Part shown: piece by piece, positions 1-9,853 of the stretch | How positions within the stretch are numbered: position 1 is the first letter of the stretch | Layout of the letters: each line of letters begins with the position of its first letter | NCBI GenBank assembly: GCA_034440615.1 | Contig: JAOTOM010003175.1 | Location: 62,001-126,000 of the forward strand | DNA from: Ashinkailepas kermadecensis | Taxonomy: Eukaryota > Arthropoda > Thecostraca > Neolepadidae | Length of the DNA stretch: 64,000 bases | Direction of reading: 5' to 3' | Translations under genes and position numbers: made by a program | Notes under the pieces: generated by a model | Told to the model about the DNA's origin: nothing | The model's input: only the letters and a program-made list of their open reading frames with translations | Database searches by the model: none

Positions 1-479
1 CTCATAGATTGCGCTTGGTTTTTTAACTACGGGTTTTTCAAGCAGCTTGGTTTTCCCCTTCTCAGGTTTTTCCAAGCTGTAACTTAAACATACACCTACA
101 CATGCAAGTTCGGGCATGACGCCCACGACTTGCCCTGGGCGCCGGGCCTCTGCTTCGTTTCAGGTCGCAGGTGGGCAGTGGAGCCTCTTCGTAGGCTGTG
201 AAGCTGCCCACCCTCCAAATGTCCTTCTGATTGTTATGTATGTATGTATGTCTGTACATGAACCTGTATGCTATGTATTTATCGGCCCTGTACGCCACGT
301 TCTTTGTTTGCCAGCGTCTCATCTTTTTTCTCTTGCTTATGTGATATAACCGGATGCCACATAAGCCGGATTAACGTAACCCTTTCTTTAACGTGGCAAA
401 TCTCTAGCGGATGGCACTCTGCCACTGCTAAAGAATAAAAAAAAGGAAAAGGTGAATCATTACGGCGGTGATGAGCACC

Positions 480-840
480 TCGCGCTCCGCCGAAGATCAT
501 CCACCAGCCGGCGCCCGGCCGGCCGGCAGATGAGCGCGGGCACGGCGCCGCCCACAGACGCGTGACGTCACACCGGCGGCGGCCGGCCGCAGACGGAGGT
601 GTCAGCGGCAGCGGCGGGGACCGCCGCCGGGCCCAGTGGCCGCCGGCACGCCTCGTTGTCATCGGCCGCTGATTGGAGTGACTCCGGCGGCGCCGGCCGG
701 CCGGCCCTGACCGCCGTCAGCTCCGGGTCGCCCCCCCGTCCCTCAGGACGGAGGGTGGGGGGGCGAGCCAGCCGCGCTGCGGCCGGACCAGGCCGGGTGG
801 CCAGGCCGGGCGGCCAGCCGGGCCACCCGGCTGTCAGTTA
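480..840. promoter_or_regulatory. GC/CpG-rich island with a CRE-like site
   Basis: This stretch is strongly GC- and CpG-rich compared with the sequence on both sides. It contains the palindrome TGACGTCA at 563-570, the consensus cAMP-response element. The kekkon gene on this strand must have at least one upstream non-coding exon, because an acceptor precedes its ATG, so a CpG-rich promoter or leader exon here is possible. No TATA box, initiator or splice donor decides this. It could equally be GC-rich repeat sequence. Confidence 0.2.
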
Positions 841-855
841 GCTGTTAGTGCTATT

Positions 856-888
856 CGTTAGCTATTTGGGCTTTAGGGTGCTTCGAGT
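856..888 (-). mobile_element. LINE 3'-tail remnant
   Basis: Read on the minus strand this resembles the tail module of the other dispersed LINE ends in the window: a TCGAAG block, then GCACCCTAAAGCCCAAATA followed by a CTAA-type run. The 5' half of the terminal hairpin is missing. No clear target-site duplication was found. Confidence 0.45.
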
Positions 889-1417
889 GAAGGAAACCGT
901 GCCAGGCTGGACCCAGGGTAGCTGGGCCCTAGCTGGAGCCATGGTAACTGCACTGGCGGATCTAGCCCACCGGTTTGGGGGGGGGGGCAACTTTCGGTTT
1001 TCGGCGTCAGCAGAACTTGAGCAGCATGGAACCCTCGATGTGTGTCAGAATCTACTATGCTACCATACTGGCTTCCAAACAATTATTGTTAATTTAAAAA
1101 AAATCCTTTAAAATTGGAGATTCTTTCATCCAGACGCAATTTTTTAACCTCGGCAAAGGTTACTGCATTTTGATATAGTTGACATCTGTTGGTTTGGGGG
1201 GGCCAAAAGACACTATACCCCCCCCCCCCTATTTTAAGCGCTTCGGGGGGAGGGCCATGGCCGGAATTGCCCCTCCCTGGATCCGCCAGTGGGTAACTGG
1301 ACCCAGGCAGAAGCCAAGTCAACCGGGTCTGTGCTGGAGTCATGGCCTCATCATGCAATGTATTTTATTTGAGCATTGCAGTCAAACTAGCACTGACCAG
1401 CGTTGAGTATTATTGTG

Positions 1418-1530
1418 GTGTGCACACACACACGCGCACGCGCACGCGCACGCGCACGCACACGCACACGCACACGCACACGTACACGTACACGCACACG
1501 CACACGCACACGCACACGCACACGCACACG

Positions 1531-1627
<97 letters not shown>

Positions 1628-1628
1628 C
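1418..1628. repeat. Compound (CA/CG)n-(TA)n microsatellite
   Basis: About 210 bp of dinucleotide repeat: mixed CA and CG, then pure CA, then TA. The open frames across it on both strands (His/Thr, Cys/Val, Tyr/Ile repeats) are artefacts of the repeat. Confidence 0.97.
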
Positions 1629-2658
1629 GTGCATACTCTTTGTGCCACCTTGCTCTACCTCTAAGTTATAACCCTTACAAAACCACACACTGAGAAAAAC
1701 ACGCAGCAACTGCCGATATCACCAACACCGTGGCAGGCTGGCCAAATTCACCACACACACATAATGGTGAATAAATTGCCCACTTAGATGTGGCTGTTGG
1801 AGTCCCATTATGTTGTAATGAGGCGTGCTATACTTTGTGCTTCTTGATCGAATGCTTGTCACGGAAAATACCGGTTACACAATGACATACCGCAGACCAT
1901 GTGTGGTCAATGCTCTGCCAACAAAAGCCTCGTAACGACGTGTCTCCCTTTCATACGTTAATGATAAGGTCAGAATGTGTTTGGCCACGTTCAGATGGCG
2001 TGGTAGTCTGATGGCCGCACACAGTCTCCTCCATGGTGCCGGACCTGGCGTTGGTGACGTCGCACGTCCTCAGGTCACCGCACCGGGCCTCCGGTGAGGC
2101 CGGCACTTGTCGATCAGGTCGGCTGCAGGTCGATCAGGTCGGCTGGAGGTGGCACCTGAGAAGGTGCCGACACGGGCAGTGGAGAATTACCCGTCGGTCC
2201 GGTCAGTGAGCGGAGAATTCCCCCATCATACGGAGAATCCCCGCCGGGTTGTGGTATGGCCTATGTCGTTTGCACAGGCCATAGGCCGACCTGAGCGTGA
2301 TTGACGATTTCTGAGAGGGGCAGGGGGGGGGGGGGGGGGAGAAAAGGTGAAAACCGCTCGCACGGAAGCCGGTGTCGGCCCATGGTAGTGGCCCGGTGAC
2401 GACCGAGGAGTTCCAATAGACGAGTACACCGTACTTGGATCGTGTTGAACATGACTCACAGAACATAATGCGTGGTTCTCATTCCACCACGTGATCGCTC
2501 CTCATTTACCCGCGTGATCGCTCATCGCCTGCACGTGGTCGCACCTTTCCCCCACGTGGTCGCTCCTCGTCCCCCCACGTGGTCGTTCCTCATCCTTCAC
2601 GTGGTCGCTCCTCGACCTCCCCCCGCCTCTTGGTGCTCAGCGCTCCCCCCCCGACACC

Positions 2659-2801
2659 CCCATGGGCGCAAAATGACCAATGCAGTCGACGCGCCCTAAA
2701 GCACAAATTCACCACCACCACCACCACCACCACCACCACCACCACCACCACCACCACCACCACCACCACCACCACCACCACCACCACCACCACCACCACC
2801 A
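2659..2801 (+). mobile_element. LINE 3'-tail insertion with expanded (ACC)n tail
   Basis: It starts with the tail module GGGCGCAAAATGACC, continues through CGCGCCCTAAAGCACAAAT and ends in about 30 ACC triplets. CCCGACACC occurs just before it (2650-2658) and just after the array (2802-2810), which I read as a 9-bp target-site duplication. The array then counts as the element's simple-repeat tail that later expanded. Poly-His and poly-Thr frames across it are artefacts. Confidence 0.75.
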
Positions 2802-3161
2802 CCCGACACCTCCGCACCACGTGCCCCCTGACAAACAGGTGGGAGCTGGCGGTCATAACTCACTCCAGCCACGCCGCCTGCCACCAGCATCAACAATTAA
2901 ATTAGCGCTAATGAAACCGGCACGAGTTGAGGGAAGAAGGCGGCAGGTGTGCCGTCATCTTCCTGCACTGCGCCGCTTTGTATGCCTGTCTCGCCTGCTG
3001 CTGATCTGGTGTATAATTACGCGGCTCTGGCACATCGCCTCCGTCAAACAATGTGGCTACCAGACTCTGAAGCCGATTATTCACGTGGAGTACACATGGA
3101 TGTAGTGTAAAATAAATTGGGTGCTCGTGTGGCTGGCTTCGTGTTATCTCACTCGCACGTT

Positions 3162-3220
3162 TGGGCGCCAAATGACCCTGCAGTCGGCGCGCCCTTAAAC
3201 CCAAATAATCAATCAATCAA
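3162..3220 (+). mobile_element. Ultra-short LINE 3'-end insertion (59 bp) with TSD
   Basis: The insert runs from TGGGCGCCAAATGACC through GGCGCGCCCTTAAACCCAAA to a (TCAA)n tail. The 13-mer TCACTCGCACGTT flanks it directly at 3149-3161 and 3221-3233. The content matches the 3' end of the large LINE whose tail lies at 33310-33365. Only the last 60 or so bases of the element are present. Confidence 0.9.
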
Positions 3221-3346
3221 TCACTCGCACGTTACGGTAACAATATTCAGTCGGAGTTACGGCAGCATTGCCTTGGTCTTCATAGCCGCTCCAATTGCCG
3301 TGATCTGTCTTGTGCCGTTGACACCTGGCTCACCTGACACCCGGTG

Positions 3347-3535
3347 TTGTGTCGGCTCCCGTTGTGACGCCGTTGTTATCCGTTCTCGTGAGTGAGCACG
3401 GTTTGTGTCGGCTCCCGTTGTGACGCCGTTGTTATCCGTTCTCGTGAGTGAGCACGGTTTGTGTCGGCTCCCGATGTGACGCCGTTGTTATCCGTTCTCG
3501 TGAGTGAGCACGGTTTGTGTCGGCTCCCGTTGTGA
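3347..3535. repeat. 56-bp tandem repeat (about 3.4 copies)
   Basis: Copies begin with GTCGGCTCCCGTTGTGACGC and run through TCGTGAGTGAGCACGGTTT, with single-base differences (for example CCGATG in the third copy). Confidence 0.93.
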
Positions 3536-3649
3536 CGCAGTTGTTGCTGGTGCTTGGTTGTAGTGGCGTTCGCCCGGGTTAGTTGCCACGAACCGCTCCA
3601 TAGTTCGCGATTTGGTTACCGATATGCAGTGTGAGCACACCGTCACCGT

Positions 3650-4285
3650 AAGCATAGCCGTGTCGTCGCTGACATGACCATGCCGTCGCCGATGACATGA
3701 CCATGTCTTCGCCGATGACATGACCATGTCTTCGCCGATGACATGACCATGCTGTCTCCGCTGACATTGCCATACCATCGCCGATGACATGATCATGCCG
3801 TCTCCGCTGACATGATCATGTTGTCGTCGCTGACATGACCATACCGTCGCCGCTGACATTGCCATACCGTCGCCGCTGACATGCTCATGCCGTCGCCGCT
3901 GACATTGCCATACCGTCGCCGCTGACATTGCCATACCGTCGCCGCTGACATTGCCATACCGTCGCCGCTGACATGACCGTACCGTCGCCGCTGACATTGC
4001 CATACCGTCGCCGATGACATGATCATGCCGTCTCCGCTGACATGATCATGTTGTCGTCGCTGACATGACCATACCGTCGCCGCTGACATTGCGATACCGT
4101 CGCCGCTGACATGCTCATGCCGTCGCCGCTGACATTGCCATACCGTCGCCGCTGACATTGCCATACCGTCGCCGCTGACATGACCGTACCGTCGCCGCTG
4201 ACATGACCATGCCGTCGCCGATGACATGATCATGCCGTCGCCACTGATATTGCCATATCGTCGCCGCTGACATGACCACGTCTCC
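3650..4285. repeat. 23-bp minisatellite
   Basis: The unit is CCGTCGCCGCTGACATTGCC plus ATA, repeated about 27 times with variants. Because 23 is not a multiple of 3, the array cycles through all frames. The apparent minus-strand open frames with a 23-residue repeat come from this and are not genes. Confidence 0.95.
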
Positions 4286-4551
4286 GCTCGATGGCCACGT
4301 GTGACAGTGCGATTTACTCCGGATTGGCTGACGAGTGGAATTGCCGAAATGCTCCGTGATGATCGCTTCCACTGATGTTGCGCGCAGTACGGTCGTGTCT
4401 CAAAGGGCCGCCAATAGAGCCCGGTTGCGGTGGAATTGCAAGTCCTCTGCCGGCTTTGAGCACCAATCACGCCTTTGCAGCCCCGCAGAGTCACATGGGT
4501 GGCTTCTTGCCCTCGCTCATGCCTCGCCTCCAGGAGGACCATCTGCCGGAA

Positions 4552-4605
4552 TGGGCGCAAAATGACCAATGCAGTCGACGCACCCTAAAGCACAAATCCA
4601 CCACC
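4552..4605 (+). mobile_element. Ultra-short LINE 3'-end insertion (54 bp) with TSD
   Basis: The insert is the LINE tail module, from TGGGCGCAAAATGACC to CGCACCCTAAAGCACAAAT with a short ACC tail. ACCATCTGCCGGAA (4538-4551) and ACCATGTGCCGGAA (4606-4619) flank it, a 14-bp duplication with one mismatch. Its internal sequence is nearly the same as the copy at 2659, so both probably came from one subfamily. Confidence 0.9.
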
Positions 4606-4748
4606 ACCATGTGCCGGAAGGGTTGAAGTAGTCGTCACTAAGTTGTCACTCGGGTTACATACATGGGACTGCAATACAGTGCAAGTGGTATTAATATGAA
4701 AATAGAGTGAGTCGATACAGCCTTCCAAAGATGCAGCCTTCCCGCAGG

Positions 4749-5412
4749 TCTCCGAGACGTCAGGTGGCCCCGACGGGTGTCAGGAGTCGTCAGGTGGCCC
4801 CGGTGGGTGTCAGTAGACGTCGGGTGGCCCCGGCGGGTGTCAGGAGCCGTCAGGTAGCCCCGGTGGGTGTCAGGAGCCGTCAGGTGGCCCCGGTGGGTGT
4901 CAGGAGCCGTCAGGTGGCCCCGACGGGTGTCAGGAGCCGTCAGGTGGCCCCGGTGGGTGTCAGGAGTCGTCAGGTGGCCCCGGTGGGTGTCAGGAGCCGT
5001 CAGGTAGCCCCGGTGGGTGTCAGGAGCCGTCAGGTGGCCCCGGTTGGTGTCAGGAGCCGTCAGGTGGCCCCGGTGGGTGTCAGGAGTCGTCAGGTGGCCC
5101 CGGTGGGTGTCAGGAGCCGTCAGGTAGCCCCGGTTGGTGTCAGGAGCCGTCAGGTGGCCCCGGTGGGTGTCAGGAGCCGTCAGGTGGCCCCGACGGGTGT
5201 CAGGAGCCGTCAGGTGGCCCCGGTGGGTGTCAGGAGTCGTCAGGTGGCCCCGACGGGTGTCAGGAGCCGTCAGGTGGCCCCGGTGGGTGTCAGGAGCCGT
5301 CAGGTGGCCCCGACGGGTGTCAGGAGCCGTCAGGTGGCCCCGGTGGGTGTCAGGAGCCGTCAGGTGGCCCCGACGGGTGTCAGGAGCCGTCAAGTGGCCC
5401 CGGCGGGCGTGA
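4749..5412. repeat. 30-bp minisatellite (about 22 copies)
   Basis: The unit is GTGTCAGGAGCCGTCAGGTG followed by GCCCCGGTGG. The 30-bp period keeps both strands open, producing 283-residue plus-strand and 444-residue minus-strand open frames made of 10-residue repeats. Variants (CGACGGG, CGGTTGG, GAGTCGT) look mutationally random with respect to codons. I treat it as non-coding. Confidence 0.93.
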
Positions 5413-5414
5413 CT

Positions 5415-5710
5415 GTCCGAGATGGGAGCGGCCCGGCTGTAATCAGTTACAATATGCAAGGCTGTGATCAGTTCCGATACACACGGCGGCCGGGCTGTGA
5501 GCAGTTCCGATACACACGGCGGCCGGGCTGTGACCGGTTCAGATATACAAGGCTGTGAGCAGTTCCGATACACACGGCTGTGAGCAGTTCCGATACACAC
5601 GGCGGCCGGGCTGTGGTCAGTTCCGATACACGCGGCGGCTCGGGCTGTGACCGGTTCAGATATACAAGGCTGTGAGCAGTTCCGGTACACACGGCGGTTC
5701 GAGCGGGAGG
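5415..5710. repeat. Degenerate tandem repeat of about 30-45 bp
   Basis: Repeated blocks of GTGAGCAGTTCCGATACACA followed by CGGCGGCCGGGCT, some shortened or with GATATACAAGGCT in place of the second half. It joins directly to the 30-bp array on its left. Confidence 0.85.
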
Positions 5711-5764
5711 TCTCGTCATCGCACAACCGACTGACAGGTAATGCGTTTTTGTGTGCGGAACGCG

Positions 5765-5985
5765 CTGACGTGTGCGTGAACACGTTGAGCTTGTGTATGA
5801 ACACGCTGACGTTGTGTGTGATCACGCTGACGTTGTGTGTGAACACGCGGACGTTGTGTGTGAGCACGCTGACGTTGTGTGTGAACACGCTGACGTTGTG
5901 TGTGAACACACTGACGTTGTGTGTGAACACGCTGACGTTGTGTGTGAACACGCTGACGTTGTGTGTGAGCACGCTGACGAGAGCA
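5765..5985. repeat. 21-bp tandem repeat (about 11 copies)
   Basis: The unit is CACGCTGACGTTGTGTGTGA plus one base. The 7-residue periodic open frames on both strands come from the period being a multiple of 3. Confidence 0.93.
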
Positions 5986-6195
5986 GCGCTGTGGAAGATG
6001 AGATTTGACGCGAGACATGCTCACTGGCCGCGCCACGGACGCAGCCAGCTTGGACTCAAGGGGGAAATCCAACGGTAGCGGAATAGTTGGCGCGGGCAGT
6101 TGGCAATAGAGAAAATGATCTCATGATTTCTGGTCTGATCTGTTGATGGTGAGGATTTCCTCCTCCCAGCATCCGCCTGCCCGCGGCTGCGCTAC

Positions 6196-6247
6196 TAGAC
6201 CACTGCGCTACTAGACCACTGCGCTACTAGACCACTGCGCTACTGGA
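6196..6247. repeat. 16-bp tandem repeat
   Basis: Four near-identical copies of GCGCTACTAGACCACT; the last has CTGG. Confidence 0.9.
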
Positions 6248-6355
6248 CCACTGGCAGCTGGATAGTGTTCACACGTCGCTGTCTATAAAGCTGGACGTAT
6301 GAAACGGATGAGATCCGGGCCTCGTCTAGGCAATTTTTGCTGGCGGACCGCGCCA

Positions 6356-6523
6356 GGGCGTCGGTAGTTCAGTGGTTAAGCTGAGCGTCTGGCATGCCAG
6401 AGGTACGGGGTTCGATTCCCCGCGATGCCCGTCCTTCCTGCCAGGGTGAGAGGCAGGCGATGCAATATGACCTTAGCTGCTGAGTGCGTCGTGGAGCCAA
6501 AATACAATACAATCCAATCCAAT
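6356..6523 (+). mobile_element. tRNA-derived SINE (family A)
   Basis: The head resembles a tRNA gene: a box-A-like GTAGTTCAGTGGTTAAG, then a box B inside a perfect T-arm, CGGGGTTCGATTCCCCG. The anticodon arm is wrong for a real tRNA (TCTGG and CCAGA enclose only 4 bases), so this is a retroposon. The body ends AGTGCGTCGTGGAGCCA with an (AATCC)n tail. CCGCGCC occurs at both edges as a weak duplication. The 3' body is shared with the SINE at 42433-42613. Confidence 0.82.
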
Positions 6524-6689
6524 CCGCGCCCATTGGCGAATGTTGAGCCATCGTCAGAGCCTGCCAGTCTCCCCCATCCCCAATAATGCTGAAGCAGTGG
6601 GAATTCATCAGTGACTGAGGTTCACGGCCATGACTTGAGGTGCTCATATCGGCGGAAGCCAGCTGACCGTCCTACTTCGCCCTGCCGAC

Positions 6690-6835
6690 GTCATATATGC
6701 AGCAATGAGCCTTATGCGTCATATATGCAGCTATGTACCTAATGCCTCATATATGCACAATGTACCTACTACCTCATATATGCAGCTATGTACCAAATGA
6801 GTCATATATGCAGCAATGTACCTAATGCCCATGCC
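6690..6835. repeat. About 27-bp tandem repeat
   Basis: Five copies of a unit like TCATATATGCAGCAATGTAC followed by CTAATG, AT-rich in an otherwise mixed region. Confidence 0.88.
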
Positions 6836-7734
6836 GCACATGTAGGCCTGCACGCAGTCTATGGCTGTAACTCGTTCGGGTCTAATCCACAGGCTATCTG
6901 ATCACAGGCCAGGTGAAACACTCGGCACGCATGGGGTCCTCATTATTTGATAGGTGCGGTCTTGCGCACGTCAGAAAACACGCCAGCCCACACACCGCAG
7001 CCAATGTTCTGTCGCAATCTTAAATGAAGTGAAGCAGATTCACTCGATCAGATGCTTGTCAATGGTGACTGGACCAGTGGCCTTCGGACCGGCAATGCAG
7101 CTGATAGTGATCACATTTCCTCCAACATCCGTACGACGTCACTGGACGCTGTCGCCTCTGTCAGGGGACCCCCCCCCCACCAGTGTCCAGTGTTCAGTGT
7201 CCAGTAAGTTGCATATTCCACCCTATGTCGCGAATAATTTATCACTGCCACGGCGGGTCGCTCAGCTGTGTTCTGCGCATGCTATTTGCTAATGAACTCG
7301 GCTCACACGCACCAGACTTCGGGGCCACGGTGCAGTTGGCAGACATTAGGCAAATGTTGATTACCGGCAAAAAAACAACACAAGGCAAATTAAATGATAA
7401 CGAGCAATGATAGCGCATTTGGGCTCTGATAAGGTTAATGAGGTCGCAATGGGCAATTTTCCTCGGGTAGGATAAGATTATGGTTAATAAGCTTGTCCGA
7501 TACCAACGGGACAATATGATAATTTCCAAATATTTCGCCTGTATCTTGGTATTATCTTGGTGTTTCGCCTGTTTCGCCAGTGACTTGGCCACTGGCATCT
7601 GTACCCGTTGTAAGTGTCACAGTAAGTGCATTGTCATTGTTGCTTTAATGGATTTATCTCAACAGTATGGAACTGAATGCAAAGACAACTCAAATGTGCC
7701 TCCTCGGTACTCCTAGCATGCTAAAAGACATGCC

Positions 7735-8085
7735 ATCTGTTCAGCTGAGGCCTGGCAGCTGTCGCCATTCAGCTGAGGCTTGGCAGCTGTCACCATTCAG
7801 CTGAGGCTGGGCAGCTGTCACCATTCAGCTGAGGCTTGGCAGCTGTCACCGTTCAGCTGAGGCTTGGCAGCTGTCACCATTCAGCTGAGGCTTGGCAGCT
7901 GTCGCCGTTCAGCTGAGACTTGGCAGCTGTCACCATTCAGCTGAGGATTGGCAGCTGTCACCGTTCAGCTGAGACTTGGCAGCTGTCACCATTCAGCTGA
8001 GGATTGGCAGCTGTCACCGTTCAGCTGAGACTTGGCAGCTGTCACCTATTCAGCTGAGGCTAGGCAGCTGTCAGCTATACAGCTT
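7735..8085. repeat. 29-bp minisatellite (about 12 copies)
   Basis: The unit is TTCAGCTGAGGCTTGGCAGC followed by TGTCACCA, with no unique spacers. It carries many CAGCTG E-box cores, two per unit. I see no gene in the flanking 6840-7734 and 8090-9790. Confidence 0.93.
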
Positions 8086-9853
8086 AGGCAGCCGTGGAAA
8101 TTGCAGATTGTAACCGGCAGTCGAATTCCTAGAAATATTGATGCAATCACGACCCGGCACTTCAATCACGACACCAATATCTCGATCGGCTGACACGCAA
8201 GTATGGTGACGTTCTCATCGGCATTAGTCGTGCAAGACATGCACTGATGAGTCCGTGTTTCCACTATCGTGGTAGCGCTCGCCACGTCCGTATGGTGATA
8301 TTGTGCTTGGGGCTATGGAGCCTGCAGCAAAACAAAACTACACCATGCATACAGTGCCGTCTTCTGCCCGTTCGACACTGCCCTCCACCGAGGTTTGACA
8401 CTGATGTCGTGCGGCGGCGAATGACAACATATTGAATCCCCTGTGAATATATATATATACATATATAAAGATGCGTAAGCCTTCATGTATGTAAATGTTA
8501 TATCAGAAGAGAAGTCGTGCATGACATAATCTCTGTTCGACATTGTGTAGATGATGCTAATAATGGTTGTCAAACGTTTTCATTAACTCTTCACATTATT
8601 CTGTTTTGATCGACAGAAATCATACGAGAAACGTTGCGCAGTTAAATCATGGTCGTGACGGATTTCCGTTGGGGGACAAGTTGTTTCTAGGTCGGTGCTA
8701 TTTTCGTGACAGGCCCAGAGATGAAAAAAAAATCCTTTTCGATTGATTCCAATCCAACTCACAATCCTCGGTATGAAGAGAATTGCAATTCATTCCGCAG
8801 TCCCTTTCTTTAATCTTGAGGGTATCCAATTTTAATCTTTGAATACCCAATTTATATAAGCCGTTTATACGAGTGAGTAGCATAATCTTGTTCTGTCCCT
8901 TCTCCGAACAGCAGCTGGAGTAGCATAATCTTCCTCGGACCCTGCTCCGGACAGCAGTTTCCTCATCAAGGGCAGTAGCTTTCGTTGCTGGTTGCTGGTT
9001 TCGTTGCTGGTAAGAATTACCGCTGCGTAAAATATTTCTGCGCCGACAACGACGAAAAATGGGAAGAAGTTCAAAAGACGCTGGCGTTTTCCTGTTGCGT
9101 TGACATCGTCCAAGCACCAAACATATTCATATTCTGTAAATTCATAGGTATGTGGGATGTATGGAAATTCTGGTGGCGAATTGTCAGCTCCGGCTCTCCA
9201 CAACGCTCAAGATCATCCGTAATGTGAGCAATGTGAGAAGCAGGTTACATTCACGCGACACGTTAAATACACTGTAATGCAAAACCAATTGTGCAAACAT
9301 GACTCGAAGGAGCGTCTCTGGTGTTTCCTCAGCCGATACGCGCTGTCTTCGCCGGATGTGTGGTGAACAAAACTAACTTCACCGATATGTGTACGACTGC
9401 AATTGCCTACATGTGTATAACACTGCTGAGCGTGGCTTGCGTGGCTGGCAAGCCACGAAGCCACGCTACATGAAGCGTCGTCAACAAGGAATCATTGCGG
9501 CCACCGTAAAGATATACATACAATATGGCACGGATTCAAATTCAGCACAACTCGAAATCCAATATCTAAAGAAGAATATTTAATTTGTTCCGCGGCCCGC
9601 CCCTCCCCCTCCCCAACAAATAAAAACGTGACGGCAACTCCGGGAATCCAAATCTTGCATCAGCCCCGGAAACGCCCTATCCCGATGCAACGTTCAATAT
9701 CACGTGTTTTGCGGAATTTAAACACGCTTGGTGAAATGCACCCCCCCCCCCCCTTCGATGACGCTAATTCCTCACTGCCTCCGCTCTCGTTTCAGGGTGC
9801 CGACCGACGACAGACGCTGATTGGTGCTCCCGGCGTCACGTGACGAGGCAGCG

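Noticed and set aside
4638..5972. 444-residue minus-strand and 283-residue plus-strand open frames
   Set aside because: Both lie in the 30-bp minisatellite. A period that is a multiple of three keeps frames open without coding, and variants ignore codon position.
6356..6430. Functional tRNA gene
   Set aside because: T-arm and A box are good but the anticodon arm is three bases short, and it is fused to a SINE body with an AATCC tail.
7480..7716. Small secreted Cys-rich protein candidate (78 codons)
   Set aside because: It has a hydrophobic stretch and several Cys, but there is no homologue I recognise, the context is AT-rich, and length is near chance expectation.
7735..8085. CRISPR-like regular array
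   Set aside because: The 29-bp units are directly contiguous with no unique spacers, and the sequence is eukaryotic. It is a minisatellite.
8237..8300. Hammerhead ribozyme candidate (CTGATGAGTCC)
   Set aside because: The conserved CTGATGA is present, but no GAAA follows a stem II and the third stem cannot be drawn. The nearby TTTC is the wrong strand for the core.
8698..9203. Minus-strand frames of 140 and 112 residues
   Set aside because: They overlap each other in different frames, show no domain and have no visible splice context.
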